63,053 nucleotides of DNA from Gammaproteobacteria bacterium (GTDB lineage Bacteria; Pseudomonadota; Gammaproteobacteria; Xanthomonadales; Wenzhouxiangellaceae). The translations under genes and the position numbers were made by a program. Positions 7,746 through 16,368 of the stretch are shown piece by piece. How positions within the stretch are numbered: position 1 is the first letter of the stretch; every line of letters starts with the position of its first letter. A model generated the notes under the pieces. That model saw nothing but the letters and a program-made list of their open reading frames with translations. It searched no databases and was not told the origin of the DNA. The stretch lies in contig PXBD01000045.1 in NCBI GenBank assembly GCA_003565625.1, positions 1 through 63,053 on the forward strand, read 5' to 3'.

Positions 7746-8783
7746 TCAGGCCAGGGCCTGCTTGTTCTGGGCCTTGCGTACCGCCTCCTGCTTGGCCACC
7801 ACGCCCCGCCGCACCAGGTCAACCAGGCACTGATCAAGGGTGGTCATGCCGACATTCTGGCCGGTCTGGATGGCGGAGTACATCTGTGCGACCTTGTCCT
7901 CGCGGATCAGGTTGCGGATGGCCGGCGTGGCGACCATGATCTCGTGTGCGCCCACGCGCCCGCCGCCAATGCGTTTGAGCAGGGTCTGCGAGACCACCGC
8001 GCGCAGGGATTCCGACAGCATCGAGCGCACGATGGGCTTTTCGTCGCCGGGAAAGACGTCGATGATCCGGTCGATGGTTTTCGGCGCCGAGGAAGTATGG
8101 AGCGTGCCGAAGACCACGTGACCGGTTTCGGCCGCCGTCAGCGCCAGGCGGACGGTCTCGATGTCGCGCAACTCACCGACCAGGATAATGTCCGGGTCCT
8201 CGCGCAGGGCCGAGCGCAAGGCCTGGTTGAAGCCGTGGGTATCGCGCTTGACTTCGCGCTGGTTGATCAGGCAGCGTTGCGGGGTGTGGACGAATTCAAT
8301 CGGATCCTCGATGGTCAGAATGTGGCCCGGCACCGTCTTGTTGAGATGATCAATCATCGCCGCCAGCGTGGTCGACTTGCCCGACCCGGTCGGGCCGGTC
8401 ACCAGGATCAGGCCGCGCGGGATTTCGATGATGTCGCGAAACACGCTCGGTGCGTGAATGTCTTCGAGCGTCCAGATTTCGTTGGGAATCACCCGGAAGG
8501 CCGCGCCCATGCCGCGATGCTGATTGAAAGCGTTTACGCGGAAGCGGGCCAGCCCGGGCACCGAATAGGAGAAATCGACTTCCAGATTGGCTTCGTAGTC
8601 GCGCCGCTGGTTGTCGTTCATGGTCGAGTAAATCAGATCGGCCATGTTCTTGTTGTCGATCGGCGGAGTGTTGATCCGGTGGATATCGCCGTCGACGCGG
8701 ATCATGGGCGGCAGCCCGGCCGAGATGTGCAGATCCGATGCCTTGCTTTTTACGGTGAAGGCAAGCAGTTCGGTAATGTCCAT
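7746..8783 (-). CDS. pilT: Type IV pilus retraction ATPase PilT
   Basis: A 345-aa twitching-motility ATPase, the usual PilT length. It opens MDITELLAFTVKSKASDLHIS. Walker A is GPTGSGKSTT (130-139), with Walker B in DPDIILVGELRDIETVR, and the C-terminal ATPAIRNLIRE motif required for retraction is intact. It powers disassembly of type IV pili for twitching, surface sensing and DNA uptake. It forms an operon with pilU and is divergent from yggS across 154 bases, the arrangement seen in Pseudomonas and Xanthomonas. Confidence 0.96.
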   Translation of the reverse strand: MDITELLAFTVKSKASDLHISAGLPPMIRVDGDIHRINTPPIDNKNMADLIYSTMNDNQRRDYEANLEVDFSYSVPGLARFRVNAFNQHRGMGAAFRVIPNEIWTLEDIHAPSVFRDIIEIPRGLILVTGPTGSGKSTTLAAMIDHLNKTVPGHILTIEDPIEFVHTPQRCLINQREVKRDTHGFNQALRSALREDPDIILVGELRDIETVRLALTAAETGHVVFGTLHTSSAPKTIDRIIDVFPGDEKPIVRSMLSESLRAVVSQTLLKRIGGGRVGAHEIMVATPAIRNLIREDKVAQMYSAIQTGQNVGMTTLDQCLVDLVRRGVVAKQEAVRKAQNKQALA

Positions 8784-8937
8784 GGCAATCGTCCCCGTGA
8801 GAATCGAGCCCGTGAAAATTGAGTTGCAGTGTCGGTCGTCTACAAAGGTGACAATACCAACGCCGGCCAGACCCGCCGGTTACCCGGCGCACAGTCCAAG
8901 CATACCAGCCCATTCGAGCAGACGACAACGAAACATC

Positions 8938-9630
8938 ATGTCCCGTTTTGAGAAGGTTCTCACACGAATCAACGCTGCGGCGTCCCGGCCGGGCCGGTCG
9001 GACGCCGACATCAAGCTGCTGGCTGTCAGTAAAAAACAGTCGCTGGAGAAAATCAGGGCCTTGGTCGAGGCCGGACAGACCCGGTTCGGCGAGAGCTACG
9101 TCGACGAGGCCCTGGGCAAAATCGATGCGCTGTCGTCGGCCCGCCTCGAGTGGCACTTCATTGGTCCGGTCCAGTCAAACAAGACGCGCGCCCTGGCCGA
9201 ACGCTTTGACTGGGTTCAAAGCGTGGACCGGGCCAAGATCGTGCGCCGGCTCAACGAGCAAAGGCCAGCCGAAATGGCGCCCCTCAATGTCCTCATCCAG
9301 GTAAATCCGGATGGCGAGAGTCAGAAGGCCGGATGCGATCCCGACCGCATCGAGGAACTGGCGGCAATGATCGATGCGGCGCCGCGCCTGACGCTGCGCG
9401 GCCTGATGGCCATTCCCGCGCCGCGGCGCGATCCGGCCGCCCAGGACGCGGTCTTTGCCGGCTTGCGCGATCTGTTCGAGGCGCTGGCCGGCAAGCGCTC
9501 CGGCGTCGATACGTTTTCGGCCGGCATGTCGGCCGATCTCGAGGCCGCCATCGCCAACGGCAGCACCATGGTCCGGGTTGGCACGGATCTGTTCGGGCCA
9601 CGCCCGAATGGATCGGCGCACGTACAATAG
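8938..9630 (+). CDS. yggS: YggS-family PLP homeostasis protein
   Basis: A 230-aa PLP-binding protein (PLPBP family) that buffers pyridoxal phosphate and has no known catalytic activity. The PLP lysine is K32 in LLAVSKK. Family motifs follow: FGESYVDEAL, EWHFIGPVQSNK, VLIQVNPDGESQKAG, LMAIPAP, FSAGMSADLEAAI and VRVGTDLFG. The ATG at 8938 is preferred over upstream in-frame starts, because the family begins just before this lysine-containing strand. It is followed 5 bases later by proC, its usual neighbour, and divergent from pilT. Confidence 0.94.
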   Translation: MSRFEKVLTRINAAASRPGRSDADIKLLAVSKKQSLEKIRALVEAGQTRFGESYVDEALGKIDALSSARLEWHFIGPVQSNKTRALAERFDWVQSVDRAKIVRRLNEQRPAEMAPLNVLIQVNPDGESQKAGCDPDRIEELAAMIDAAPRLTLRGLMAIPAPRRDPAAQDAVFAGLRDLFEALAGKRSGVDTFSAGMSADLEAAIANGSTMVRVGTDLFGPRPNGSAHVQ

Positions 9631-9635
9631 CCGGC

Positions 9636-10448
9636 ATGACAACGGTTTCGATTGCGTTTATCGGCGGCGGCAACATGGCCCAGGCCCTGATCGGCGGCCT
9701 GGTCCGTTCTGGCCGCAGCGCCGAATCGATTGGCGTCGCTGATCCCGGCGCTGCAGTGCGTGAACGGGTTGCCGCCGACCACGGTGTCCGGGTCATGGCC
9801 GACAATTGCGCCGTGGTGAGGGGTGCCGAGGTGGTGGTGCTCGCGGTCAAACCCCAGGTCATGAGCCAGGTGCTGGAGCCGCTGGCGGCGGTGCTGGAAC
9901 CGGGCGCTCTGGTGATCAGCGTGGCCGCCGGCGTCACCCTGCAGCAACTCCAGGCCGGACTTGGTGAACCGGTCCGGCTGATCCGCGCCATGCCCAACAC
10001 CCCGGCCCTGTTTGCCGTCGGCATGACCGGCATGGTGGCCGGCTCCGGGGTCGATGATTGTGACCGGTTGCGGGCCGAGGGCATCCTGGGCTGCGTGGGC
10101 GAGACGGTGTGGCTGGATCGAGAGGAGCTGATGGACGTGGTCACCGCGATCTCCGGCTCGGGCCCGGCCTATTTTTTTGCCTTGGCCGAGCAGTTGGCCC
10201 TGGCCGGCGAACGGGCCGGTCTGGCGCCCGCCATTGCCGCCCAGCTGGCCCGCCAGACGGCCCATGGCGCCGGCGTCATGCTGGCCCGTTCGGATCATTC
10301 GGCCGGCGAGTTGCGCGCCCGGGTGACTTCGCCCGGAGGAACCACTCAGGCAGCGCTGGAGACCCTGCACAACGGCGGCTTCGAGCGCCTGGTCGATGCG
10401 GCCGTGGTGGCCGCCGCGCGGCGCGGACGTCAACTGGGAGAACACTGA
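9636..10448 (+). CDS. proC: Pyrroline-5-carboxylate reductase
   Basis: A 270-aa cytoplasmic enzyme that reduces 1-pyrroline-5-carboxylate to proline with NAD(P)H, the last step of proline synthesis. The N-terminal Rossmann motif is FIGGGNMAQALIGGL (residues about 8-22). The substrate-binding region carries AISGSGPAYFFALAEQL, and the family's C-terminal pattern DHSAGELRARVTSPGGTTQAAL is complete. The ATG at 9636 fits the family start. It lies 5 bases after yggS, and its stop codon is separated by one base from yggT, so the three are probably one transcript. Confidence 0.96.
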   Translation: MTTVSIAFIGGGNMAQALIGGLVRSGRSAESIGVADPGAAVRERVAADHGVRVMADNCAVVRGAEVVVLAVKPQVMSQVLEPLAAVLEPGALVISVAAGVTLQQLQAGLGEPVRLIRAMPNTPALFAVGMTGMVAGSGVDDCDRLRAEGILGCVGETVWLDREELMDVVTAISGSGPAYFFALAEQLALAGERAGLAPAIAAQLARQTAHGAGVMLARSDHSAGELRARVTSPGGTTQAALETLHNGGFERLVDAAVVAAARRGRQLGEH

Positions 10449-10449
10449 C

Positions 10450-10989
10450 ATGGGCTCGCCAACCAACGCCTTTTCGTTTCTGATCGAAACCCTGATTCAC
10501 CTCTACCTGGTGGTGATCCTGCTGCGGGTATTGCTCGAGGCGGCGCGGGCGGATTTCTACAACCCCATCGTGCAGGTCCTGGTCCGCCTGACCGACCCGG
10601 TGATGCGGCCGCTGAGCCGGCTGCTGCCCAGCCTCGGCCGGGTCAACCTTGCGGGCGTGGTTGCGCTGTACGTGATTCAGTTCATCGGCCTGGTCATCCT
10701 GGTGGTCCTGAGCGGGCGCACGCCCGACCCACTGGTGCTGATGTTGCTGACCGTCATGCGGCTGGTACGCATGCTGCTGGTGCTTTACATGATTCTGATC
10801 CTGGTCGGGGTGATCCTGTCCTGGGTCGGCCAGGGCGCACGCCACCCCATCGTGCCGCTGGTCTACCAGCTGACCGATCCGGTCCTGGCGCCCATCCGGC
10901 GGGTGCTGCCTGCTCTCGGAGGGCTCGATCTCTCACCCCTGGTGGCCCTGATCGGAATCCAGTTTTTGATCATCCTGCTGGGCGTGTGA
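10450..10989 (+). CDS. yggT: YggT-family integral membrane protein
   Basis: A 179-aa inner-membrane protein with two copies of the YGGT domain. Each copy has two hydrophobic segments, with an FYNPIVQVLVRLTDPVMRPLSRLLP-like loop in the first half and HPIVPLVYQLTDPVLAPIRRVLP in the second. The conserved PhyxLTDPxxxPxRR loop is present in both. The family is implicated in osmotic tolerance and membrane organisation but has no defined biochemical activity. The ATG begins one base after the proC stop. Confidence 0.9.
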   Translation: MGSPTNAFSFLIETLIHLYLVVILLRVLLEAARADFYNPIVQVLVRLTDPVMRPLSRLLPSLGRVNLAGVVALYVIQFIGLVILVVLSGRTPDPLVLMLLTVMRLVRMLLVLYMILILVGVILSWVGQGARHPIVPLVYQLTDPVLAPIRRVLPALGGLDLSPLVALIGIQFLIILLGV

Positions 10990-11028
10990 AGTGCAGTCCG
11001 CAACTGGCGTTGTCCTGGAGAACCATCG

Positions 11029-11487
11029 ATGAAGAAAAATCACTGCTGCGCATTGGCTGGCGTGGTCTTGCTGCTGCTGATCGGGCTGCCGCTCGTTGCC
11101 GGCGCCCAGCAGGCCGAGGATTTCGGCGCCTACCAGGTCCATTACAGCGCGATCAACACCAGTCAGCTGACCCCCGAGGTGGCGCGCGCCATCGGCGTTC
11201 AGCGCTCTTCATCGCGCGCCCTGCTCAACCTGGCCGTGATGCGCAAGCACGACGACCGCCTGGATGAGCCCCTGCGCGCCCGCATTCGGGTGGAGGCAAC
11301 CAATATTGCCGGCCAGCGCCGCGACGTGGAGCTGACCGAGGTTCGTGAACAGGAAGCGATTTATTACCTGGGAAGCTTTCGCTTTCACAACGAGGAGCGC
11401 TTGACCTTCCAGGTGGAAGTAGAACCCCTGGACGGGCCCGGCGGTGTGCGTCGATTCCGTTTTCAGCAGCAGTTTTTCGTTCACTGA
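11029..11487 (+). CDS. Periplasmic DUF4426 protein
   Basis: A 152-aa exported protein with a signal peptide (about residues 1-27, ending AGAQQ). The mature domain (FGAYQVHYSAINTSQLTPEVARAIGVQRS, ending RFQQQFFV) matches DUF4426, a family of about 120-150 residues often found after yggT in gammaproteobacteria. Its function is unknown. It lies 39 bases after yggT, on the same strand and probably the same transcript. A GGAG ribosome site precedes the ATG. Confidence 0.82.
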   Translation: MKKNHCCALAGVVLLLLIGLPLVAGAQQAEDFGAYQVHYSAINTSQLTPEVARAIGVQRSSSRALLNLAVMRKHDDRLDEPLRARIRVEATNIAGQRRDVELTEVREQEAIYYLGSFRFHNEERLTFQVEVEPLDGPGGVRRFRFQQQFFVH

Positions 11488-11517
11488 TACGCCGCCGCCG
11501 GCAGGTTGCCGGACGCT

Positions 11518-11964
11518 TCAGCGGCCGTGGCCGGCCAGGTGCTTGCGCCGAATGAACTCCGCGTGCGGCACGCCCAGCAGGTCGGCCAGGCGGCGCATCA
11601 ACTGCTCTTCGAATCGGTCCAGCCGGCCGTCGGCCAGCGCCACCTTCCACAGCCAGCCGACCAGCGCGTCGCGTTGATCACGAGTAAGGCCGGTGCGCAG
11701 GCTACGGGTGAAGTCATGCAGGGAAACCGCCTGCTCGCGCAACTCATGGGCCTCGCAGAGCAGTTCTTCGACTTCCGCGGCCGATAGATCGAAATCCCGG
11801 TGAACGGCCTGGTGCACCACCTCCAGTTCTGCCTCACTCATCTGATCGTCCGCGGCGGCGATTTCCAGCAGCACGACGGCCGCAGCGCGCGCCATGGTGT
11901 TTGCGTCGGCGCCGGGTTCGTGCCGGTTGACGATCGATTTCAGTTGTTCAAACCAGTGGGTCAT
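11518..11964 (-). CDS. TerB-like protein
   Basis: A 148-aa all-helical cytoplasmic protein. It has the TerB-family acidic pattern AAAVVLLEIAAADDQMSEAELEVV (about residues 27-50) and a second LWKVALADGRLDRFEEQLMRRLADLLGV (about 105-132), the two metal-binding-like halves of the fold. TerB domains occur in tellurite-resistance operons and, more often, alone in housekeeping contexts. No other ter gene is nearby, so a tellurite role is not supported. It is divergent from trmH, 41 bases away. Confidence 0.8.
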   Translation of the reverse strand: MTHWFEQLKSIVNRHEPGADANTMARAAAVVLLEIAAADDQMSEAELEVVHQAVHRDFDLSAAEVEELLCEAHELREQAVSLHDFTRSLRTGLTRDQRDALVGWLWKVALADGRLDRFEEQLMRRLADLLGVPHAEFIRRKHLAGHGR

Positions 11965-12005
11965 GACGCTGCAGTCCGGATCCGGAAATCACGTACGATA
12001 GCGCC

Positions 12006-12620
12006 ATGAGGCCGGAACGAAAAGCCCGCATCGAAGCCGTAGCCGCGCGTCGCCAGCCGGATCTGACCGTGTTCATGGAGCGTGTGCACAAGCCGCATAA
12101 CGTCGCGGCGGTGATCCGCACCTGTGACGCGGTCGGCGTCATGCGCGCGCATGCCGTGCCCGGCGATGACGGATTGCCCCGCCTCAACCACACCTCGCAA
12201 GGGGCCCAGCGCTGGGTCGAACTCGTCCGCCACGCCGACAGCGTGTCGGGTCTGGAGGCGCTGCGGGCGGAGGGTTTTTGCTTGTATGCGGCTCATTTTT
12301 CTTCTGCTGCGTTGGATTTCCGGGAGCCGGATTACACCCGGCCTTCTGCCATCGTACTGGGCACCGAGAAATTCGGTGTCAGCGCTGCGGCGCTGGAGCA
12401 GGTCGACCAGGAAATTGTGATTCCCATGCTCGGCATGAGCCAATCGCTGAACGTGTCCGTGGCCACGGCCCTGATTCTGTACGAGGCCCAGCGCCAGCGT
12501 GCGGCGGCCGGGATGTATGAGCCGAAATCACTGGCCCGGTCGCCGTGGCGGGAACTGGCCGCCGGCTGGATTCAGCGCGATCTCGAGCGCCGCAGGCAAC
12601 CCGATGCCGACGATGCCTGA
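12006..12620 (+). CDS. trmH: tRNA (guanosine(18)-2'-O)-methyltransferase
   Basis: A 204-aa SPOUT methyltransferase that 2'-O-methylates G18 of the tRNA D-loop using S-adenosylmethionine. Motif 1 (VFMERVHKPHNVAAVIRTCDAVGV), motif 2 (IVLGTEKFGVS) and motif 3 (IPMLGMSQSLNVSVATALILYEA) are all present. These form the trefoil knot and cofactor pocket. The C-terminal helix (SPWRELAAGWIQRDLERRR) is typical of TrmH rather than TrmL. The gene stands alone and converges on pdxH. Confidence 0.92.
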   Translation: MRPERKARIEAVAARRQPDLTVFMERVHKPHNVAAVIRTCDAVGVMRAHAVPGDDGLPRLNHTSQGAQRWVELVRHADSVSGLEALRAEGFCLYAAHFSSAALDFREPDYTRPSAIVLGTEKFGVSAAALEQVDQEIVIPMLGMSQSLNVSVATALILYEAQRQRAAAGMYEPKSLARSPWRELAAGWIQRDLERRRQPDADDA

Positions 12621-12646
12621 CGTTCCCTGGCAGGCCACGTGCTTTG

Positions 12647-13237
12647 TCAAGGAAACAGCAGGGTTTCGCGCCACTCCTTGTCGACCACCTCGAAGCAGAC
12701 CCGCTCGTGCAGACGATACTGACGGCCGTACCAGAACTCGACCCGGCGCGGACGCAACCTGAAGCCCGACCAGTGCGGCGGTCGCGGCACCTCCTGATCG
12801 GTGTAGCGTTGCTCGACTTCGGCCAGGCGCTGCTCGAAAGTGGCGCGTGAATCCAGCGGCTGTGACTGCAGCGAGGCCCAGGCGCCGATCTGGCTGCCGC
12901 GCGGACGACTGGCAAAATAGGCATCCGCTTCCTCGTGACTGACCGGCTCGGCCCAGCCGTCGATCTTGACCTGCTCGTAGAGCTCGCGCCAGAAGAACAC
13001 CATCGATGCGTTGCCGTTGCCGGCCAGTTGGCGGCCCTTGCGCGACTCCAGGTTGGTATAGAACACGAAGCCGTCGCCGTCCACGCCCTTGAGCAACAGG
13101 GTGCGCGCGCTTGGCCGGCCCTGTTCGTCGACGGTAGCCAGAGTCATGGCGGTGGGTTCGGGCACCTGAGCGGCCTCGGCGCGCTCGAAACCGTCCTGGA
13201 AACGGGCCAGCATGGCCGCGGTCATGGGAATTGTCAT
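12647..13237 (-). CDS. pdxH: Pyridoxamine 5'-phosphate oxidase
   Basis: A 196-aa FMN enzyme that oxidises pyridoxine or pyridoxamine 5'-phosphate to PLP. FMN- and substrate-binding motifs are visible: AMTLATVDEQGRPSARTLLLKG, FYTNLESRKGRQLAGN, VSHEEADAYFASRPRGSQIGAWAS. The C-terminal signature EFWYGRQYRLHERVCFEV is intact. The ATG overlaps the stop of the upstream epimerase gene (ATGA), so translation is probably coupled. It is the last gene of an xrtH-epimerase-pdxH operon. Confidence 0.95.
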   Translation of the reverse strand: MTIPMTAAMLARFQDGFERAEAAQVPEPTAMTLATVDEQGRPSARTLLLKGVDGDGFVFYTNLESRKGRQLAGNGNASMVFFWRELYEQVKIDGWAEPVSHEEADAYFASRPRGSQIGAWASLQSQPLDSRATFEQRLAEVEQRYTDQEVPRPPHWSGFRLRPRRVEFWYGRQYRLHERVCFEVVDKEWRETLLFP

Positions 13238-14061
13238 GGTAATAAGTCTCTGTATCCGCTGCTGTAGTCAGGGTATTGAAAGGTAAAGCCGCTGCTCACC
13301 AGGCGGCTGTTGGCAACTCGTTTTCCCTGGCCGCCGAGATCGGGATCGGGATCAAGATCAGGATCGCGGGCGGGTCTGGGCAGTTGCAGTTCGTCGGCCA
13401 GCCAGTCGAGTACTTCGCAGCGCGGGGTCGGATGCGAGTCGCTGGCGCAGTAGACCGGCGCCGGCGCTGACAGGGTGAGCAGGTGATCCAGAACGGCAGC
13501 GCAGTCTTCGGAATGGATGCGGTTGGTCCATTGCGGCGGCTGTTCCCGACAGCGGGCGCGGCCGGATCGCACGGATTGGATCAGGTATTCCCTCCCGGGG
13601 CCGTAGATGCCGGAAAAGCGGACCGCCAGGCCACCATGCTGCCGGGTCATGTTTTCTGCTTCCAGCAGGATGCGGCCGGAAAAAGCCGTCGGACTGGTGG
13701 TCGAGGCTTCGTCAACCCATTCGCCGGCATCCTGTCCATACACCGCGGTACTGGAGACGAAAATGAGGCGCTCGCTGCGGCAGCGGCTGAGCAGGTTCGA
13801 CAGGCCTTCGACATAGGCCGCCCGGTAGGCTTGCTCGCTGCGCTGCCCCGGCGTGGCCTGGTAAATGACGGCGTCCCACTGCGGGCTGATCGCATCCAGG
13901 CTGGCCTTGTCGAGCAGGTCGGCCCGGATCGCCTTGATTCCCGCTGGCAGCTGTTCCGGCCGGCGGCGCAGACCGTGCACCTGCCAGCGCTGCGGATCAA
14001 GCCTGCGATACAGGCGAGCGCCCAGATCTCCGCAGCCTGCAATCAGCAGTCTTTTCATCAT
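13234..14061 (-). CDS. NAD(P)-dependent epimerase/dehydratase (YeeZ-like)
   Basis: A 275-aa Rossmann-fold protein of the extended SDR type. The cofactor loop is IAGCGDLGARLYRRL (about residues 6-20). A conserved SSTAVYGQ (about 113-120) carries the family's YG signature, and there is no obvious sugar-nucleotide context. The start at 14061 is chosen because its ATG overlaps the xrtH stop (ATGA), although the frame stays open upstream. The protein ends in a short tract of hexanucleotide repeats (13338-13367, DPDLDPDPDL). Function is unproven; YeeZ-like proteins are often annotated as putative sugar epimerases. Confidence 0.82.
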   Translation of the reverse strand: MMKRLLIAGCGDLGARLYRRLDPQRWQVHGLRRRPEQLPAGIKAIRADLLDKASLDAISPQWDAVIYQATPGQRSEQAYRAAYVEGLSNLLSRCRSERLIFVSSTAVYGQDAGEWVDEASTTSPTAFSGRILLEAENMTRQHGGLAVRFSGIYGPGREYLIQSVRSGRARCREQPPQWTNRIHSEDCAAVLDHLLTLSAPAPVYCASDSHPTPRCEVLDWLADELQLPRPARDPDLDPDPDLGGQGKRVANSRLVSSGFTFQYPDYSSGYRDLLP

Positions 14062-14585
14062 CCCTGGCTCATGGCGGGTTGGGGTGGCGGACCGGAGCCG
14101 CCGGCCGGGCGCGGCGGCAGCATGCGCAGCCAGATCAGCCAGACCACCAGGGCGTCGAGAATGATCAGGGCCTGCCACAGGTAGAGATGGAACCAGTTAA
14201 ACCAGGTCATGTTCCACTGGCCCAGGTAGAACAAGCTGATGATCCGTACCAGGTTGAGCGACTGGATGGCAATAAAGCCGATCGCGAAGCCAATCAGCTT
14301 GTGCTTGAGCGGGGCCGGGAAAGCAAAGATGGCGGCAAACAGGATGATCAGCGCTTCGACCCCGTTGCATCCGGGCTCAATGCTGACCGCGAAGCCGGAC
14401 GCGAGATCACGAATGACTTTGCCCGAGGCCTGCACGCCATCGTCAAACAACATGATCAGGAACACGCTGATATCGGCCAGCACGGCCGTGAACGGCAAGA
14501 TGACGTGATCCTGGACCGGCTGCAGCACCTCGACGGTGAACAGGCCGAGCAGCAGAACAATGAAGAGGATGGAAAAGCGCAGCAT
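14058..14585 (-). CDS. xrtH: Exosortase H
   Basis: A 175-aa polytopic membrane protease/transpeptidase-like protein. The exosortase catalytic residues are C73 (SIEPGCNGVEALI), R114 (SLNLVRIISLFY) and H133 (WFNWFHLYLWQA). Its length and the EPGCNG/NLVRI pattern fit XrtH, the type that pairs with IPTLxxWG-CTERM sorting signals. These proteins are thought to cleave C-terminal sorting signals on exported proteins. No IPTLxxWG-type protein is visible in the window, so substrates must be elsewhere. A proline/glycine-rich tail ends the protein. It opens an operon with the epimerase and pdxH. Confidence 0.85.
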   Translation of the reverse strand: MLRFSILFIVLLLGLFTVEVLQPVQDHVILPFTAVLADISVFLIMLFDDGVQASGKVIRDLASGFAVSIEPGCNGVEALIILFAAIFAFPAPLKHKLIGFAIGFIAIQSLNLVRIISLFYLGQWNMTWFNWFHLYLWQALIILDALVVWLIWLRMLPPRPAGGSGPPPQPAMSQG

Positions 14586-14773
14586 TCGGCCAGCCCGGGG
14601 TCGCCTGGAATCACCAGCCGCTATGGTAGCAAAGCCCGGTTATGATCCGAGTGCGTGATAGCATGCCCTCTTGCCAATCTACGAGCGTCCAGCGCTTGCG
14701 CGCCAACGCCATGAACCTGACAACGACGCCTGCTGCCGCAACCGGGTGGGTGCTGCCGGGAAGCGCCTGATCC

Positions 14774-15304
14774 GTGGATAATGTCATTCTCATCGGGCCG
14801 ATGGGTTCGGGCAAGACTACGGTTGGTCGGGTCCTTGCCCCGCGCCTGGGGCTGGACTTCGTGGATCTCGACCAGGAAATCGAGCGTCGCTGCGGGGTCG
14901 ACGTCAGCCTGATCTTCGAAATCGAGGGTGAGGCCGGGTTTCGCGCCCGCGAGCACTCCATGCTGATCGAACTGGGGGCTCGTGAGAGCATGCTGCTGGC
15001 CACCGGTGGCGGCAGTGTTCTGCGCGCCGACAACCGGGAAGCACTGCGTCGCACCGGGCTGGTCGTGTGGTTGCAGACCACGGTCGATCAGCAGCTAAAG
15101 CGGCTGGCACGCGATCAGCGCCGGCCGCTGCTGCGGGCGCCTGATCGTCGCCAGAGACTGGAGCAGCTGGCGCTGGAGCGCGACCCGCTGTATCGCGATT
15201 GCGCTCACCTGGTGGTTTGCTCGGCCGATACCAGTCCCGCGCGCATGGCGCTGCGGGCCGAACAGGAAATTGTCAAGGCGTTGCGCGAGGTTACGCGGAA
15301 ATGA
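14774..15304 (+). CDS. aroK: Shikimate kinase
   Basis: A 176-aa enzyme that phosphorylates shikimate at the 3-hydroxyl with ATP, the fifth step of the chorismate pathway. The P-loop is GPMGSGKTT (residues 8-16), the shikimate-binding DLDQEIERRCG follows, and ATGGGS marks the third motif. The LID arginines are in DQRRPLLR. The GTG at 14774 is the only plausible start, because an in-frame stop lies 6 bases upstream. Its stop overlaps the aroB ATG (ATGA). Confidence 0.95.
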   Translation: MDNVILIGPMGSGKTTVGRVLAPRLGLDFVDLDQEIERRCGVDVSLIFEIEGEAGFRAREHSMLIELGARESMLLATGGGSVLRADNREALRRTGLVVWLQTTVDQQLKRLARDQRRPLLRAPDRRQRLEQLALERDPLYRDCAHLVVCSADTSPARMALRAEQEIVKALREVTRK

Positions 15305-16368
15305 AAGTCATTGAGGTTGCCCACGGTGGCGGTACCTACCCGGTCTACATCGGCCAGGGTCTGCTGACGACGGCCAGCGTCTGGGCACGGCATGTGCGCG
15401 GGCGCGTTCTGGTCGTCAGCGATCAGACCGTGGCCGGGCATTACCTGTCTCGTCTGCAGCCCGCGCTGGCGGCAATCGAGCACAAGGAACGGGTGATTCT
15501 TCCCGCCGGCGAGGAGCAAAAAACGCTGTCGAACTGGCAGCGCCTGATCGAAGAGCTGGTGGCCCTGGGTGCGCAGCGCGACGCCACCGTGGTGGCCCTG
15601 GGTGGCGGGGTGATCGGCGATCTGGCCGGTTTTGCCGCCGCCGCCTACATGCGCGGCATCCGCGTCGTCCAGGTCCCGACCACGCTGCTGGCCCAGGTGG
15701 ATGCCGCTGTTGGTGGCAAGACCGGGGTCAACCTGCCGGCCGGCAAGAACCTGGTGGGTGCCTTCCATGCGCCGCACGGCGTGATTGTCGATGTCGACAC
15801 CCTGAGCACCCTGGAGGACCGCGATTTTCGTGCCGGCCTGGCCGAGGTGGTCAAATATGGCGCGATTCGCGACGCCGGTTTTTTCGCCTGGCTGGAACAG
15901 GAGGCCGACGCCTTGCTCGCGCGTCTGCCGGATGCGCTCATGGAGGCGGTGGCCCGGTCGGTTGCAAACAAGGCTGAGGTGGTTGTCGCCGACGAGCGCG
16001 AGGCCGGCGAGCGCGCCCTGCTCAACTTCGGCCACACTTTCGGTCATGCGCTGGAAACCGCAACCGGTTACCAGCGCTATCGCCATGGTGAAGCGGTGGC
16101 CATCGGGATGTGCCTGGCGGCTCGACTCAGCGAAATGCTTGGCATTGCGCCGGTGGGAACCCGTGACCGGCTGCAGGCAGTGCTGAGGCGCCTGGGGCTG
16201 GCGACGGATCTGCCGCCGGAGCTGGATCCGGAAGCCCTGCTGGACCTGATGCGTCTGGACAAAAAGAACGCAGCCGACCAGATTCGCCTGGTGTTGCTGC
16301 ATGAACTGGGGCAAGCGGTGGTGCAGCCGTGCCCAGGCAACGATATCAAGGAGGTATTGAGAGCATGA
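15301..16368 (+). CDS. aroB: 3-dehydroquinate synthase
   Basis: A 355-aa NAD- and metal-dependent enzyme converting DAHP to 3-dehydroquinate. The cofactor and substrate motifs are visible: ALGGGVIGDLAGFAAAAYMRG, QVPTTLLAQVDAAVGGKTGVN, NLVGAFHAP, GLAEVVKYG and the metal ligands in FGHTFGHALE and HGEAVAIGM. The ATG overlaps the aroK stop. The gene ends in an overlap with hemE. The aroK-aroB order is the usual one; hemE attached behind it is common in gammaproteobacteria. Confidence 0.97.
   Translation: MKVIEVAHGGGTYPVYIGQGLLTTASVWARHVRGRVLVVSDQTVAGHYLSRLQPALAAIEHKERVILPAGEEQKTLSNWQRLIEELVALGAQRDATVVALGGGVIGDLAGFAAAAYMRGIRVVQVPTTLLAQVDAAVGGKTGVNLPAGKNLVGAFHAPHGVIVDVDTLSTLEDRDFRAGLAEVVKYGAIRDAGFFAWLEQEADALLARLPDALMEAVARSVANKAEVVVADEREAGERALLNFGHTFGHALETATGYQRYRHGEAVAIGMCLAARLSEMLGIAPVGTRDRLQAVLRRLGLATDLPPELDPEALLDLMRLDKKNAADQIRLVLLHELGQAVVQPCPGNDIKEVLRA

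Noticed and set aside
7707..8822. Long plus-strand frame opposite pilT
   Set aside because: pilT on the minus strand has all expected motifs and family length; the plus frame has no recognisable domain and is a GC-bias artefact.
11518..11964. TerB-like gene as part of a tellurite resistance cluster
   Set aside because: No terA, terC, terD or other ter gene is nearby; stand-alone TerB domains occur in many housekeeping settings.
13338..13367. Hexanucleotide GATCxx repeats as a CRISPR or regulatory array
   Set aside because: They are in-frame codons for an Asp/Pro/Leu-rich stretch at the end of the epimerase gene, too short and with no spacers.
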